A DNA stretch of 64,000 nt from Arthrobacter sp. APC 3897 (GTDB lineage: Bacteria > Actinomycetota > Actinomycetes > Actinomycetales > Micrococcaceae), in NCBI RefSeq assembly GCF_030407495.1, contig NZ_JASDDG010000010.1, forward strand, positions 42,832-106,831, in the 5' to 3' direction. Positions 27,796 through 37,078 of this stretch are shown piece after piece. The notes beneath the pieces were generated by a model that saw only the letters and a list, made by a program, of their open reading frames with translations, ran no database searches and had not been told where the DNA came from. Both the position numbers and the translations under genes were made by a program. How positions within the stretch are numbered: the first letter of the stretch is position 1; each line of letters opens with the position of its first letter.

Positions 27796-28767
27796 ATGGA
27801 TATTGATATGAGTGCGCTGAGGCTGCTGGAACGCGAACGGGAGATCCCCCTGGATCTGCTGATTCCGACCATCGAGCAGGCGCTTTTGGTGGCTTACCAC
27901 AAGACGGCCGGGGCGCAGGACAAGGCCCGCGCAGAGCTGGACCGCAAGAACGGGCACGTCACCATTTGGGCCACGGAGCTGGACGACGACGGCGAGGCCG
28001 TGGGTGAGTTCGATGACACGCCCACCGGGTTCGGCCGCATTGCTGCAAGCACCGCGCGCCAGATCATCCTGCAGCGGCTGCGCGACGTCGAAGATGACGC
28101 CATTGTGGGTGAGTTCAAGGGCCGTGAAGGGGAAATCGTCTCCGGCCAGATCCAGCAGGGCAACAACCCGCACATGATCCAGGTCAACCTGGGTTCCGTT
28201 GAGGCGCTGCTGCCTCCCACGGAGCAGGTCCCGGGCGAGAAGTACACCCACGGATCCCGGCTGCGTGCCTTCGTGGTTGATGTGCGCCGCGGCTTCAAGG
28301 GTCCGTCCATTACGCTGTCCCGCTCCCATCCGGGCCTGGTACGCAAGCTCTTTGAGCTGGAGGTTCCCGAGATTGCCGACGGCAGCGTCGAGATTGTTGC
28401 CCTGGCCCGCGAAGCAGGCCACCGGACCAAGATCGCCGTAAAGGGCCACGTCCCCGGCATCAACGCCAAAGGTGCCTGCATCGGCGAGATGGGGTCGCGC
28501 GTCCGTGCGGTCATGACTGAACTGCATGACGAGAAGATCGACATTGTGGACTTCGACGAAGACCCGGCGACCTTCATTGCCAACTCCCTCTCGCCGTCGC
28601 GCGTGAACTCCGTCACCATCACCGACGAAGATACACGTTCGGCACGGGTGGTTGTTCCCGATTACCAGCTTTCGCTGGCCATCGGCAAGGAAGGGCAGAA
28701 CGCCCGGCTGGCGGCAAAGCTGACCGGCTGGCGAATTGACATCGTTTCCGACGCCAAGAGCGCCTAA
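27796..28767 (+). CDS. nusA: Transcription termination/antitermination factor NusA
   Basis: NusA binds RNA polymerase and nascent RNA. The N-terminal domain ([30 protein letters not shown]), an S1 domain ([13 protein letters not shown]) and two KH domains ([19 protein letters not shown] and [23 protein letters not shown]) are in the expected order. At 323 aa it lacks the extra acidic repeats of proteobacterial NusA, as is normal in actinobacteria. AGGAGG precedes the ATG; a second ATG five codons in is possible. Confidence 0.95.
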   Translation: MDIDMSALRLLEREREIPLDLLIPTIEQALLVAYHKTAGAQDKARAELDRKNGHVTIWATELDDDGEAVGEFDDTPTGFGRIAASTARQIILQRLRDVEDDAIVGEFKGREGEIVSGQIQQGNNPHMIQVNLGSVEALLPPTEQVPGEKYTHGSRLRAFVVDVRRGFKGPSITLSRSHPGLVRKLFELEVPEIADGSVEIVALAREAGHRTKIAVKGHVPGINAKGACIGEMGSRVRAVMTELHDEKIDIVDFDEDPATFIANSLSPSRVNSVTITDEDTRSARVVVPDYQLSLAIGKEGQNARLAAKLTGWRIDIVSDAKSA

Positions 28768-28817
28768 GCACGAGGCTCTTGCGCGTGGATGCGGCACAGG
28801 GAGAGAAACGCGTTAGA

Positions 28818-29195
28818 ATGGACGAGGCCGGGTCACCCTCCGCTTTCTTTTTGTCCCCTGCAGCCTCAGGCGCTGCAGCGCACGTCCCGATAAGGACATG
28901 CATAGGGTGCAGGAAAACGGATGACCAGGCCGTACTGATGCGGTTGGCAGCAGTTGGCGCGGAAGGCAGGATTGCCGTCCGGGTTGACGAACGCCGTCGT
29001 ATGTCTGGCCGCGGGGCCTGGGTGCACCGCGGGACAGCATGCTTTGCAGCAGCGCTTCGGCGACACGCCTTCAACCGGGCCTTTCGGGGTTCGGTGGACA
29101 CGGCGGACGCGGAAGCTTGGTTCAAGGCTCTTGAGGACGCTCCGACCGGGAGCGGACTCGAAACCGTCCAACCTGAAAGCGGGTCAGAAATCTGA
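28818..29195 (+). CDS. ylxR: YlxR family RNA-binding protein (DUF448)
   Basis: The fold is marked by RTCIGCRKTDDQAVLMRLAA and RRMSGRGAWVHRGTACFAAALRRHAFNRAFRG. This small basic protein sits between nusA and infB in many bacteria and has been linked to RNA binding and to regulation. The start is uncertain: the ATG used here overlaps a TAGAAT hexamer, while TTG 28779 or GTG 28785 would extend it into the nusA gap, and the fold begins only at about residue 24. Confidence 0.8.
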   Translation: MDEAGSPSAFFLSPAASGAAAHVPIRTCIGCRKTDDQAVLMRLAAVGAEGRIAVRVDERRRMSGRGAWVHRGTACFAAALRRHAFNRAFRGSVDTADAEAWFKALEDAPTGSGLETVQPESGSEI

Positions 29196-29327
29196 TGGAA
29201 ACCCGATGAGTACCCAGCGATGAGTGCTTTGTTGTGCTCTGTGATGGGCTTTGCTGCACCTGCAGTGGAAGCCCGCAGGAAATAGACGGTTCGTACCTGG
29301 CTCGGTGCGGACCGAGACAGGAGAAAT

Positions 29328-32267
29328 GTGGCCAAGGTCCGCGTACACGAGCTCGCCAAAGAGCTCGGCATCACCTCGAAGGACGCAGTTGCAAAACTGC
29401 AGGAACTGGGCGAATTCGTCCGTTCCGCCTCATCAACAATTGAGGCACCCGTAGTCAAGAAGCTTCGCGGCGCCTTCCCGGCGTCCGCATCAAAGCCCGA
29501 ATCCAAGCCGGCCGAGAAGGCCGGAACACCCGGCCCCCGCCCGTCGGCAGCGCCCGCTGCTCCGGCACCGGCCGCACCTGCCCCGGCTCCTTCTGCGCCT
29601 GCGGCAGCCGCACCGGCAGCTCCGGCTCCCGCTGCTCCGGCCCCCTCTGCTCCGGCTCCTGCCGAAGCAGCAGCGCCGGCACCGGCTGCCCCGGCAGCAT
29701 CAGCTCCGGCCGCGGACACTGCTGCCGCACCGTCGCCGGGCGCCAAGCCCGGTGCACGTCCGGGCCCCAAGGCTCCGGAGGCTGAGAAGCCTGCAGCTTC
29801 CACCGACGGCGGACGCAGCAACGCGCCCCGTCCGGGCGCTCCGCGTCCGGCAGCACGGCCGGGCAACAACCCGTTTGCTACCTCCCAGGGCATGCCGCGC
29901 CCCCGTGGCCGCGGCGAGAACGAGCGGGGAACGGGCGCACCGCGCCCGGGCAACAACCCGTTTGCTCCGTCCCAGGGCATGCCCCGTCCGGGACGCCGTG
30001 ACGAGAACACCGAGCGTCCGGCAGCAGCAGGCGCAGGCGGCCCCCGTCCCGCAGCCGGTTCCGGTGGTCCCCGTCCGGGCGCACCGCGTCCGGGTGCACC
30101 CCGTCCGGGCGCCCCGCGTCCGGCATCGGCACGTCCGGCAGGTCCCGGCGGTCCCCGCCCGACTCCGGGCATGATGCCCAACCGCACCGAGCGTCCGGCA
30201 GCCCCGGCACGCGGCGGTGCAGGCGGCGGTCCCCGTCGCGGACCGGGCGGCGCTCCGGGCGGAGCTCCCGGTGCAGGCGGCGGCGCACCCGTTGGCGGCG
30301 GCTTCGGCAAGGGTGGCCGCGGACGCGGCGGCACAGCCGGTGCTTTCGGCAAGGGCGGCGCAGGACGCGGCAAGCAGCGCAAGTCGAAGCGGGCAAAGCG
30401 GCAGGAACTGGAGCAGATGTCAGCTCCGTCGCTGGGCGGCGTTTCAGTACCCCGCGGCGACGGCAACACTGTTGTCCGTCTGCGCCGCGGCGCGTCCATC
30501 ACGGACTTCGCCGACAAGATCGAGGCCAACCCGGCAGCACTCGTGACCGTACTGTTCCACCTCGGTGAAATGGCAACGGCCACGCAGTCACTGGACGAGG
30601 AGACCTTCGGTGTCCTCGGTTCGGAACTGGGCTACAAGATCCAGGTTGTCTCGCCGGAAGACGAAGAGCGCGAACTGCTGAGCACGTTCGACATCGACTT
30701 CGATGCCGAGCTTGAAGCCGAGGGCGACGACCAGCTGGAGGCACGTCCTCCGGTAGTCACCATCATGGGTCACGTTGACCACGGTAAGACCCGCCTGCTG
30801 GATGCCATCCGCAACACCAAGGTGGTTGAAGGTGAAGCCGGCGGCATCACCCAGCACATCGGTGCTTACCAGATCCAGTTTGATCACGAAGGCACCACGC
30901 GTCCGATCACCTTCATTGACACCCCGGGTCACGAGGCATTCACTGCCATGCGTGCACGAGGTGCCAAGGTCACCGACATCGCCGTCCTGGTTGTTGCAGC
31001 CGACGACGGCGTAATGCCGCAGACGATTGAAGCACTGAACCACGCCCAGGCAGCAGATGTGCCGATTGTGGTCGCAGTGAACAAGATCGACAAGGAAGGC
31101 GCCAACCCGGAGAAGGTCCGCGGCCAGCTGACCGAATACGGACTGGTTCCCGAAGAATACGGTGGCGACACCATGTTCGTGGAGGTCTCTGCACGCCAGA
31201 ACCTCAACATCGACGCCCTGCTCGAGGCCGTGCTGCTCACCGCAGACGCTGCCCTGGACATGCGAGCCAACCCGAACAAGGACGCCCGCGGTATTGCGAT
31301 CGAAGCGAACCTGGACAAGGGCCGCGGTGCAGTTGCCACCGTCCTGGTCCAGTCCGGAACGCTGAAGGTCGGCGATACGATCGTTGCCGGCACGGCCCAT
31401 GGCCGCGTCCGCGCCATGTTCGACGAGAACGGCGTCAACGTCACCGAAGCCGGACCTTCCCGTCCGGTGCAGGTGCTGGGTCTGTCCAACGTTCCCCGCG
31501 CCGGTGACACGTTCTTCGTGACCGACGACGAGCGCACTGCCCGCCAGATCGCTGAAAAGCGTGAAGCTGCGGACCGCAACGCTGCACTGGCCAAGCGCCG
31601 CAAGCGCATCAGCCTCGAGGACTTCGATCAGGCTGTCGCTGACGGCAAGGTCGACACCCTTAACCTCATCCTCAAGGGTGACGTTTCCGGTGCCGTGGAA
31701 GCCCTGGAAGATTCGCTGCTCAAGATCGACGTTGGCGAAGGCGTGCAGCTGCGCGTCATCCACCGCGGCGTCGGTGCCATCACGCAGAATGACGTCAACC
31801 TGGCGACGGTGGACAACGCCGTCATCATTGGCTTCAACGTCAAGCCGGCCGAGCGCGTTGCCGACCTGGCCGAGCGTGAAGGCGTGGACATGCGCTTCTA
31901 CTCCGTCATCTACGCAGCAATCGATGACATTGAGCTTGCACTCAAGGGCATGCTCAAGCCGGAGTACGAGGAAGTTCAGCTCGGCACCGCCGAGGTCCGC
32001 GAAGTCTTCCGTTCCTCCAAGTTCGGAAACATTGCCGGCTCGATCGTCCGCTCCGGTGTTATCCGGCGCAACGCCAAGGCACGCGTCACCCGCGACGGCA
32101 AGGTTATCGGTGACAACCTCACCGTCGACTCGCTCAAGCGGTTCAAGGACGACGCCACCGAGGTCCGCACGGACTTCGAGTGTGGTATTGGCCTCGGTTC
32201 GTTCAACGACGTCAAGGAAGGCGACATCATCGAAACCTTCGAAATGCGGGAGAAGCCGCGCGTCTAG
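29328..32267 (+). CDS. infB: Translation initiation factor IF-2
   Basis: This GTPase brings initiator tRNA to the 30S subunit. The first IF2_N module is [30 protein letters not shown] (residues 2-31), then come about 90 residues of Pro/Ala repeats, about 170 residues of Arg/Pro/Gly-rich sequence with two copies of NNPFA-SQGMPRP, a Lys-rich patch, and a second IF2_N region. The G domain has GHVDHGKT at 481-488, DTPGHEAF and NKID, followed by domains II to IV. GTG start, GGAG upstream. Length 979 aa, typical of actinobacteria with their long N-terminal tail. Confidence 0.96.
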   Translation: MAKVRVHELAKELGITSKDAVAKLQELGEFVRSASSTIEAPVVKKLRGAFPASASKPESKPAEKAGTPGPRPSAAPAAPAPAAPAPAPSAPAAAAPAAPAPAAPAPSAPAPAEAAAPAPAAPAASAPAADTAAAPSPGAKPGARPGPKAPEAEKPAASTDGGRSNAPRPGAPRPAARPGNNPFATSQGMPRPRGRGENERGTGAPRPGNNPFAPSQGMPRPGRRDENTERPAAAGAGGPRPAAGSGGPRPGAPRPGAPRPGAPRPASARPAGPGGPRPTPGMMPNRTERPAAPARGGAGGGPRRGPGGAPGGAPGAGGGAPVGGGFGKGGRGRGGTAGAFGKGGAGRGKQRKSKRAKRQELEQMSAPSLGGVSVPRGDGNTVVRLRRGASITDFADKIEANPAALVTVLFHLGEMATATQSLDEETFGVLGSELGYKIQVVSPEDEERELLSTFDIDFDAELEAEGDDQLEARPPVVTIMGHVDHGKTRLLDAIRNTKVVEGEAGGITQHIGAYQIQFDHEGTTRPITFIDTPGHEAFTAMRARGAKVTDIAVLVVAADDGVMPQTIEALNHAQAADVPIVVAVNKIDKEGANPEKVRGQLTEYGLVPEEYGGDTMFVEVSARQNLNIDALLEAVLLTADAALDMRANPNKDARGIAIEANLDKGRGAVATVLVQSGTLKVGDTIVAGTAHGRVRAMFDENGVNVTEAGPSRPVQVLGLSNVPRAGDTFFVTDDERTARQIAEKREAADRNAALAKRRKRISLEDFDQAVADGKVDTLNLILKGDVSGAVEALEDSLLKIDVGEGVQLRVIHRGVGAITQNDVNLATVDNAVIIGFNVKPAERVADLAEREGVDMRFYSVIYAAIDDIELALKGMLKPEYEEVQLGTAEVREVFRSSKFGNIAGSIVRSGVIRRNAKARVTRDGKVIGDNLTVDSLKRFKDDATEVRTDFECGIGLGSFNDVKEGDIIETFEMREKPRV

Positions 32268-32311
32268 CAGTCACCCGGCGGGGCCCCCGGCATTCCGGCG
32301 GCTCCGCCCCG

Positions 32312-32347
32312 GCGGACGGGCCGGCACCACGGTGCCGGCCCGTCCGC
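32312..32347. terminator. Strong hairpin after infB (no T-run)
   Basis: Seventeen-base arms (GCGGACGGGCCGGCACC and its complement) enclose only two bases. There is no run of T, a form common among actinobacterial terminators. It may separate infB from rbfA or simply protect the 3' end. Confidence 0.6.
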
Positions 32348-32466
32348 TGAGGCCTGTCGGTCCGGCCCGCAGCTTTCCTGCGCCTAACCGACGCCTGACG
32401 TACACGATGGAACGGCCTTGCGCCGTCGTTGTGTGCGATTCCCAAAAACTGAGTTAAGGAGAGGTA

Positions 32467-32940
32467 ATGGCAGATCCAGCACGCGCTGCAAAGCTCGCTG
32501 ACCGAATCAAGGTTGTGGTTGCCCAGGCGCTGGAACGGCGGATCAAGGATCCCCGGCTGGGGTTTGTGACCCTCACCGACGCCCGCGTCACCAATGACCT
32601 GCAGCACGCAACGTTGTATTACACCGTCTTCGGTGACGAGGCGCAGCAGGCCGACACCAAGGCTGCACTGGAGTCCGCCCGCGGAATCCTGCGCGCCGAG
32701 GTTGGTAAGAACATCACGGTGCGGCTGACGCCCACGCTGGAATTCGTCCCGGACGAAATCCCCGTGAACGCCAGCCACCTCGAAGAACTGATCCGTGCCG
32801 CCAAGGCACGCGATGCAGAGCTTGAAGCCCTCAAGAAAGGCGCCACCTATGCCGGTGACGCTGATCCGTACCGCAAGGACGAGGACTTTGACGAGGACGA
32901 AGACGAGGAAACTCCTGCGGCCGGTTCCGACGCCAAATAG
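32467..32940 (+). CDS. rbfA: Ribosome-binding factor A
   Basis: RbfA assists 16S rRNA 5' end processing and cold adaptation of 30S subunits. The KH-like fold is seen in ADRIKVVVAQALERRIKDPRLGFVTLTDARVTNDLQHATLYYTVFG and RLTPTLEFVPDEIP. The C-terminal 40 residues form an acidic tail (DEDFDEDEDEE). GGAGAGG precedes the ATG. A terminator follows; the usual neighbouring DHH phosphoesterase and MATE genes of other actinobacteria are not here. Confidence 0.94.
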   Translation: MADPARAAKLADRIKVVVAQALERRIKDPRLGFVTLTDARVTNDLQHATLYYTVFGDEAQQADTKAALESARGILRAEVGKNITVRLTPTLEFVPDEIPVNASHLEELIRAAKARDAELEALKKGATYAGDADPYRKDEDFDEDEDEETPAAGSDAK

Positions 32941-32960
32941 TGTGTCTGCAGTGATGTGTT

Positions 32961-32991
32961 GAGGGCGGTTCCCCTTCGGGGAGCCGCCCTC
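32961..32991. terminator. Terminator between rbfA and the aminotransferase gene
   Basis: GAGGGCGGTTCCCC pairs with GGGAGCCGCCCTC across a TTCG tetraloop, with one G-U pair and CTTCCCT after it. It lies between converging genes. Confidence 0.75.
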
Positions 32992-33070
32992 TTCCCTGTT
33001 CCAGCGGTCATCCGGCTCCCGGCCGGGGAGCCGGCAGCGGGGGAGCCGGGTCAATCCGGTTGGGCAGGGC

Positions 33071-34249
33071 CTAATCCGGAGTGCGGGCCGGCAGGCGCTC
33101 GAGTCCGGTGACCAGCTCTCCGCTGTCACCGCACAGGGCAACCCGGATCCAGCCCTCACCAATGGAACCGAACGCTGTGCCCGGTGCCACGGCAACGCCC
33201 TGCTCCGCGAGGAACTTCTGCGTCCAGGTCCGCACATCGCCGCCGGTGGCATGGGAGACATCCGCCCAGAGGTAGAACGCCCCCTGTGCCTTGAGGTAGG
33301 GAATTCCCTTGCCGTCCAGCACTGATGCGGCGGCGTCACGGTTGGCCCGGTAATGCGCCGCTGCCTCCGCGACATAGTCCTGCGGTCCCGTGAGTGCGGC
33401 AAGGGCGGCGTACTGCGACGGCGACGCCACGCAGGACACGATCGACTCCATCACCGTACTCATCTGCTTCTCCAGGCCGGCCGGTGTGATCAGGGCGCCG
33501 ATCCTCAGCCCGGTCAGCCCGTAGGTCTTGGACAGCGTCACGGACGCAATGACGCGTTCACCGCCGGCCGCTGCACCGGAACCCGCCCCTCCGCCGTCGA
33601 ATTTCAGCGGGCTGACATGCGGCACGTCGTAGGTAAACGCCTCGTAGCACTCGTCGGAGATGATCCACAGGTCCCGGCGCCGGGCCAGCTGCACCAGTTC
33701 GGCCACCAGGTCTTCGCTGAACACGGCACCCAGCGGATTTGACGGCGAATTCAGCAGCAGCACCCGGGTGCGGGGGCTAATCAGTGCCTCAATGTCGGCT
33801 ATCCGCGGCTGGAAGTCATGCTCGGGGTACAGCGGATACTCCACCGCAGCGGCGTGCAGGAGCCCGGCCGTCATCGCAAAGGTCGGGTAGCCGGGGTTGG
33901 GGATGAGAATCTCGTCCCCGGCGTCCAGGAGCATGCTCATGGCCAGATGCAGGCCCTGCTGTGCGCCCGCCGTTACGAATGCCCTGCCGGGTGCCACCTC
34001 CACGCCGCTGTGCCGTCCCGCCTGCTCGGCAAAAGCCGCCCGCAGCGGCATGATGCCGGCGTTGGGCGTGTAACCGGTCTCATCACGCTTCAGCGTGGCC
34101 TCCGCAGCTTCCAGGATGTGCGGGGGAGTGGGGAATCCCGGCTCGCCGATGCTGAGCACAATCGAGTTTGGCCGGGCCCAGGCCGCCTGCGTAATCTCAC
34201 GGATCTGATTGGCGGGAGCGGTGCGGACATGGGGTGAGAGCTCTGGCAT
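33071..34249 (-). CDS. Class I/II pyridoxal-phosphate aminotransferase
   Basis: A 392-residue fold-type I aminotransferase. The PLP-lysine segment is SVTLSKTYGLTGLRIG; other landmarks are SIGEPGFPTPPHILEA, TAGAQQGLHLAMSMLLDAGDEILIPNPGYP, NSPSNPLGAVF and ISDECYEAF, and the substrate-carboxylate arginine in WIRVALC. The amino donor and acceptor cannot be told; aspartate- or valine/alanine-type enzymes look like this. The frame is open upstream across truB, but the ATG at 34249 has a TACGAT -10 box six bases before it and gives the normal N-terminus. Confidence 0.88.
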   Translation of the reverse strand: MPELSPHVRTAPANQIREITQAAWARPNSIVLSIGEPGFPTPPHILEAAEATLKRDETGYTPNAGIMPLRAAFAEQAGRHSGVEVAPGRAFVTAGAQQGLHLAMSMLLDAGDEILIPNPGYPTFAMTAGLLHAAAVEYPLYPEHDFQPRIADIEALISPRTRVLLLNSPSNPLGAVFSEDLVAELVQLARRRDLWIISDECYEAFTYDVPHVSPLKFDGGGAGSGAAAGGERVIASVTLSKTYGLTGLRIGALITPAGLEKQMSTVMESIVSCVASPSQYAALAALTGPQDYVAEAAAHYRANRDAAASVLDGKGIPYLKAQGAFYLWADVSHATGGDVRTWTQKFLAEQGVAVAPGTAFGSIGEGWIRVALCGDSGELVTGLERLPARTPD

Positions 34250-34255
34250 ACCCGC

Positions 34256-34261
34256 ATCGTA
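34256..34261 (-). promoter_or_regulatory. -10 box of a probable leaderless aminotransferase promoter
   Basis: On the minus strand TACGAT is followed by six bases and the ATG. Confidence 0.45.
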
Positions 34262-34333
34262 TCCTTCCCGGAACCTCCGGGGAGTAACTTCCGGACGGAG
34301 GAGCCCGGTCAGGAACCGCCGGCCAAGGCCGCA

Positions 34334-34339
34334 TATACT
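34334..34339 (+). promoter_or_regulatory. -10 box of a probable leaderless truB promoter
   Basis: TATACT is close to the consensus -10 box and lies seven bases before the truB GTG. Confidence 0.55.
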
Positions 34340-34346
34340 GAAAGGC

Positions 34347-35288
34347 GTGAATTCAGGGCAGGTCCGTTCAGGGCTGATTATTGTGGACAAGCCGCAGGGA
34401 TGGACCAGCCACGATGTGGTTGGCCGCCTGCGGAAACTGGCGGGTACCCGAAAGGTGGGGCATGCGGGGACGCTGGACCCGATGGCCACCGGTGTGCTGG
34501 TGGTCGGCATCAATAAGGCCACCCGGCTGCTGACTTATATTGTGGGCACCTCCAAGACGTATGAAGCAACCATCCGGCTCGGCCAGTCCACCGTGACGGA
34601 CGACGCCGAGGGTGAGATCACTGCGGAAACCATCGCCGCTGCGGTCACCGATGAAGAGATCATGGCTGCCGTCGCGGATCTGACCGGCGACATTATGCAG
34701 GTGCCCAGCAGCGTCAGCGCCATCAAGGTCAACGGCGAACGGTCCTACGCCAAGGTACGTGCCGGCGGTGAGGTTAACCTGCCTGCCCGCCCGGTCACCG
34801 TGTCCCGCTTCGAGGTCCATGCCATCCGCCGCGAAGCCGGCGGCAAGCTGCGCGATGTTGACGTCACTGTTGACTGCTCCTCCGGAACCTATATCCGGGC
34901 ACTGGCACGGGACCTGGGCGCCGCCCTGGGCGTGGGCGGGCATCTGACTGCCCTGCGCCGTACCTGTGTGGGTCCGTACAGCCTGGCGCAGGCGGCCACG
35001 CTGGAGCAGCTGGCCAATGACCTCCAGCTGCTGGAGCTCGACGACGCCGCGCGGGCACTGTTCCCGGTCCGCGAGCTGAGTGCCGAAGAGGCCCTTGACC
35101 TGTCCCACGGACGCCGGATCCCGCCGACTGACATCGCAGGCACTGATGCCCGCACCCCGGTGGCGGCCTTCGCGCCGTCCGGCACCCTCGTGGGCCTGCT
35201 CGAAAACAGGGGCCAGGCAGGCGCCGAATTCCCCGCCGCCTACGCCAAGGCCCTGCTGGTCTTCGCGCCCGGAAGCGAGGCAGCGTAA
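34347..35288 (+). CDS. truB: tRNA pseudouridine-55 synthase
   Basis: TruB makes pseudouridine 55 in the T-loop of tRNAs. The catalytic aspartate is in GHAGTLDPMATGVLVVGINKATRL; GLIIVDKPQGWTSHDVVGRLRK and VPSSVSAIKVNGERSYAKVRAGG are family signatures, followed by SSGTYIRALARDLG and a short PUA-like C-terminus. The GTG start is supported by the TATACT box; longer in-frame openings run into the divergent gene. Length 313 aa. A membrane-protein gene begins right after its stop. Confidence 0.95.
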   Translation: MNSGQVRSGLIIVDKPQGWTSHDVVGRLRKLAGTRKVGHAGTLDPMATGVLVVGINKATRLLTYIVGTSKTYEATIRLGQSTVTDDAEGEITAETIAAAVTDEEIMAAVADLTGDIMQVPSSVSAIKVNGERSYAKVRAGGEVNLPARPVTVSRFEVHAIRREAGGKLRDVDVTVDCSSGTYIRALARDLGAALGVGGHLTALRRTCVGPYSLAQAATLEQLANDLQLLELDDAARALFPVRELSAEEALDLSHGRRIPPTDIAGTDARTPVAAFAPSGTLVGLLENRGQAGAEFPAAYAKALLVFAPGSEAA

Positions 35289-35663
35289 GTGGTTGTCGAT
35301 CCGCTGTTCATTGTGGGCACCGTTGTGTGCCTGGTATCCGTGGTGCTGTGCATAGGTGCAGCCATCCTCAAGCACGGACCCAATGACCTCACCATTCTTT
35401 CCGCCGCCGCGGTGGAGCTGTTCCTGCTGGTTTACGGCGTCGCTGCCGTCATCCGCCAGGTGGGCGGGGAAGGAGTCGCCGGAGAGGTCTGGGAATTCTG
35501 GGGCTACCTCTTTACTGCCCTCCTCATTCCCGTGGGTGCCGTCTGGTGGTCACTCATGGACCGCAGCCGCTGGTCCAACCTGGTTCTTGGTGCCGTGGGC
35601 ATCACCGTATTTGTCATGCTGTTCCGGATGGAACAGATCTGGGACGGAGCAGTACCCGCATGA
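35289..35663 (+). CDS. Small membrane protein, unknown function
   Basis: A 124-residue protein with four predicted membrane helices (LFIVGTVVCLVSVVLCIGAAIL; ILSAAAVELFLLVYGVAAVI; YLFTALLIPVGAVWWSLM; LVLGAVGITVFVMLFRM). It resembles conserved actinobacterial proteins found next to truB. GTG start adjoining the truB stop, and its stop overlaps the next ATG (ATGA), so three genes are translated in a chain. Confidence 0.75.
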   Translation: MVVDPLFIVGTVVCLVSVVLCIGAAILKHGPNDLTILSAAAVELFLLVYGVAAVIRQVGGEGVAGEVWEFWGYLFTALLIPVGAVWWSLMDRSRWSNLVLGAVGITVFVMLFRMEQIWDGAVPA

Positions 35664-36115
35664 ATCTGAACAAATCCCGCCCCGGGGCCTCACCCGAGCC
35701 TGCGGCAGCCGGATCAGCCCGCAACGCGGGGCCGGGGCGCCTGCTGGTCGCCGTTTACGCCGTCTTTGCGCTGTCCTCCACCGCACGCGCGGTATTCCAG
35801 ATTGCCACGAAATTTGACGAGGCCCCGGTGGCATATCTGCTGTCCGCCTTCGCTGCCGTTGTCTACATCGTTGCAATGGTGGGGCTGGCGAAATCGGGTT
35901 CCGGTTCCTACAAGGTGTCAGTGGCTGCCGTGGGCATTGAAATGATTGGCGTGCTGGCAGTGGGCATCTTTGGCCTCGTGGATCCGGCTGCGCTGCCCGA
36001 CGATACGGTCTGGTCCGGTTTCGGTGCCGGGTACGGCTACGTTCCGCTGATCCTTCCCGTGCTGGGCCTGTGGTGGCTCTACCGCCACCGCGCCGATGCC
36101 GCTGCGCGCCCCTGA
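35660..36115 (+). CDS. Four-helix membrane protein, unknown function
   Basis: A cytoplasmic N-terminus of about 25 Pro/Ala/Gly-rich residues precedes four hydrophobic helices, including LLVAVYAVFALSSTARAVFQIA, AYLLSAFAAVVYIVAMVGLA and VSVAAVGIEMIGVLAVGIFGLV. The pattern matches small conserved integral membrane proteins of actinobacteria next to the gene above. The overlap with the upstream stop suggests a complex or joint expression. Confidence 0.7.
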   Translation: MNLNKSRPGASPEPAAAGSARNAGPGRLLVAVYAVFALSSTARAVFQIATKFDEAPVAYLLSAFAAVVYIVAMVGLAKSGSGSYKVSVAAVGIEMIGVLAVGIFGLVDPAALPDDTVWSGFGAGYGYVPLILPVLGLWWLYRHRADAAARP

Positions 36116-36227
36116 GCCTGAACCCGTTGAAACCCGCAGGCGCGGGGGCGCGCCGGTGCGGTGTGATGCGTGAGACGATGGCAGAAGAATGCGTCCTTTC
36201 ACCTTTTCCATTCCTTCAGGGGGAAAA

Positions 36228-36974
36228 ATGAGCAACCCGGCTTCGACACCAGGCGACCGCCACGAGGGAAACGGATCCCCGCAACCTGCTCAGGCTCCCT
36301 CGGCCCAGCCGGCCGGGCAGCAGTCCCAGGCCCAGCAGGCCCAGCAAGCCCAGGCCGGAGCGGCCGGAAGGAAGCCGCACGTTCCGGCCGCCGGCCAGCC
36401 GGCCCGGACCACCGAGAAGCTGGAGGTTCCGCCCGCCGGCCGGCGGACACCGGCCCCCGCCGCCAAGGGCCGAAAGGAAGCAGCCGCATCCAAGGCCAAA
36501 CCGTATAAGAGCAGCGATGACTGGGGTGTCTTCCGCGCCGTCGTCATCGGGGTCGGAATCCTTATTGCCGGCGTCGGGAGCTACTATCTCGTGACCGGGA
36601 CCTCGGGCGTCGCTGACGCAGGCGGCGGGGAAATCAACGCCTCGCTGGAGTCGCAGTTCCGTTTCTTCTCGGCCATGATGGTGGGCGTCGGCGCGGCCTT
36701 CATCGCCATCGCCGTGAAGTTCCAGTGGGCGAACATGCTGTGGCTGGTGTGCCTGATGGTGTTCCTTGGCGGCATTGGGCGCGTGCTGTCCTGGGCCTTC
36801 AGCGGCACGCCGCACTTTACGATGATCATCCTGATGATCCTGGAACTGGCCTTCCCGCCGGCGCTGCTGGTGTGGCACCGTTTCATCGCCAAGACCAGTG
36901 AACTCAAGCGCGAATACAGTGAAGGCGGCGCCGCCCGCGGAAGCGCTTCATCCGCCGACGCGGCGCAGGGCTGA
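36228..36974 (+). CDS. DUF4345-like membrane protein with a Gln/Ala/Pro-rich N-terminus
   Basis: The first 95 residues are low-complexity (QPAGQQSQAQQAQQAQ, then Pro/Ala/Lys) and likely disordered in the cytoplasm. The rest has four membrane helices with the DUF4345-type signature SLESQFRFFSAMMVGVGAAFIAIAVKFQW and FLGGIGRVLSWAFSGTPH. GGGGGAAAA precedes the chosen ATG; another ATG lies at 36189. Role unknown. Confidence 0.75.
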   Translation: MSNPASTPGDRHEGNGSPQPAQAPSAQPAGQQSQAQQAQQAQAGAAGRKPHVPAAGQPARTTEKLEVPPAGRRTPAPAAKGRKEAAASKAKPYKSSDDWGVFRAVVIGVGILIAGVGSYYLVTGTSGVADAGGGEINASLESQFRFFSAMMVGVGAAFIAIAVKFQWANMLWLVCLMVFLGGIGRVLSWAFSGTPHFTMIILMILELAFPPALLVWHRFIAKTSELKREYSEGGAARGSASSADAAQG

Positions 36975-36988
36975 TTCTTTTTCGGCAA

Positions 36989-37051
36989 TAATGGAAAGGT
37001 CCGGTGCGGCGTCCCGCTGCTCCGGGCATTTTCCTGCGGCCCCGCCGCACC
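36989..37051 (+). promoter_or_regulatory. ribF promoter and leader hairpin
   Basis: A TAATGG -10-like box (36989-36994) is followed by perfect nine-base arms GGTGCGGCG (37003-37011) and CGCCGCACC (37043-37051) around a 31-nt loop. The leader is too short and lacks the conserved boxes of an FMN riboswitch. Confidence 0.4.
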
Positions 37052-37078
37052 CCGAACCACCCGTTTGAAGGAGCTTTT

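Noticed and set aside
29540..29740. Short repeated words that might suggest a CRISPR or tandem array
   Set aside because: The words are codons for Ala and Pro inside infB, without regular spacer lengths.
28619..30583. 654-codon open frame on the minus strand over nusA/infB
   Set aside because: It mirrors the Pro/Ala/Arg/Gly-rich part of IF-2; GC-rich low-complexity codons leave the opposite strand open. Its product is Pro/Gly/Ala-rich with no recognisable domain.
36975..37078. FMN riboswitch before ribF
   Set aside because: The leader is only about 80 nt and lacks the conserved RFN segments; only a simple long-loop hairpin is present.
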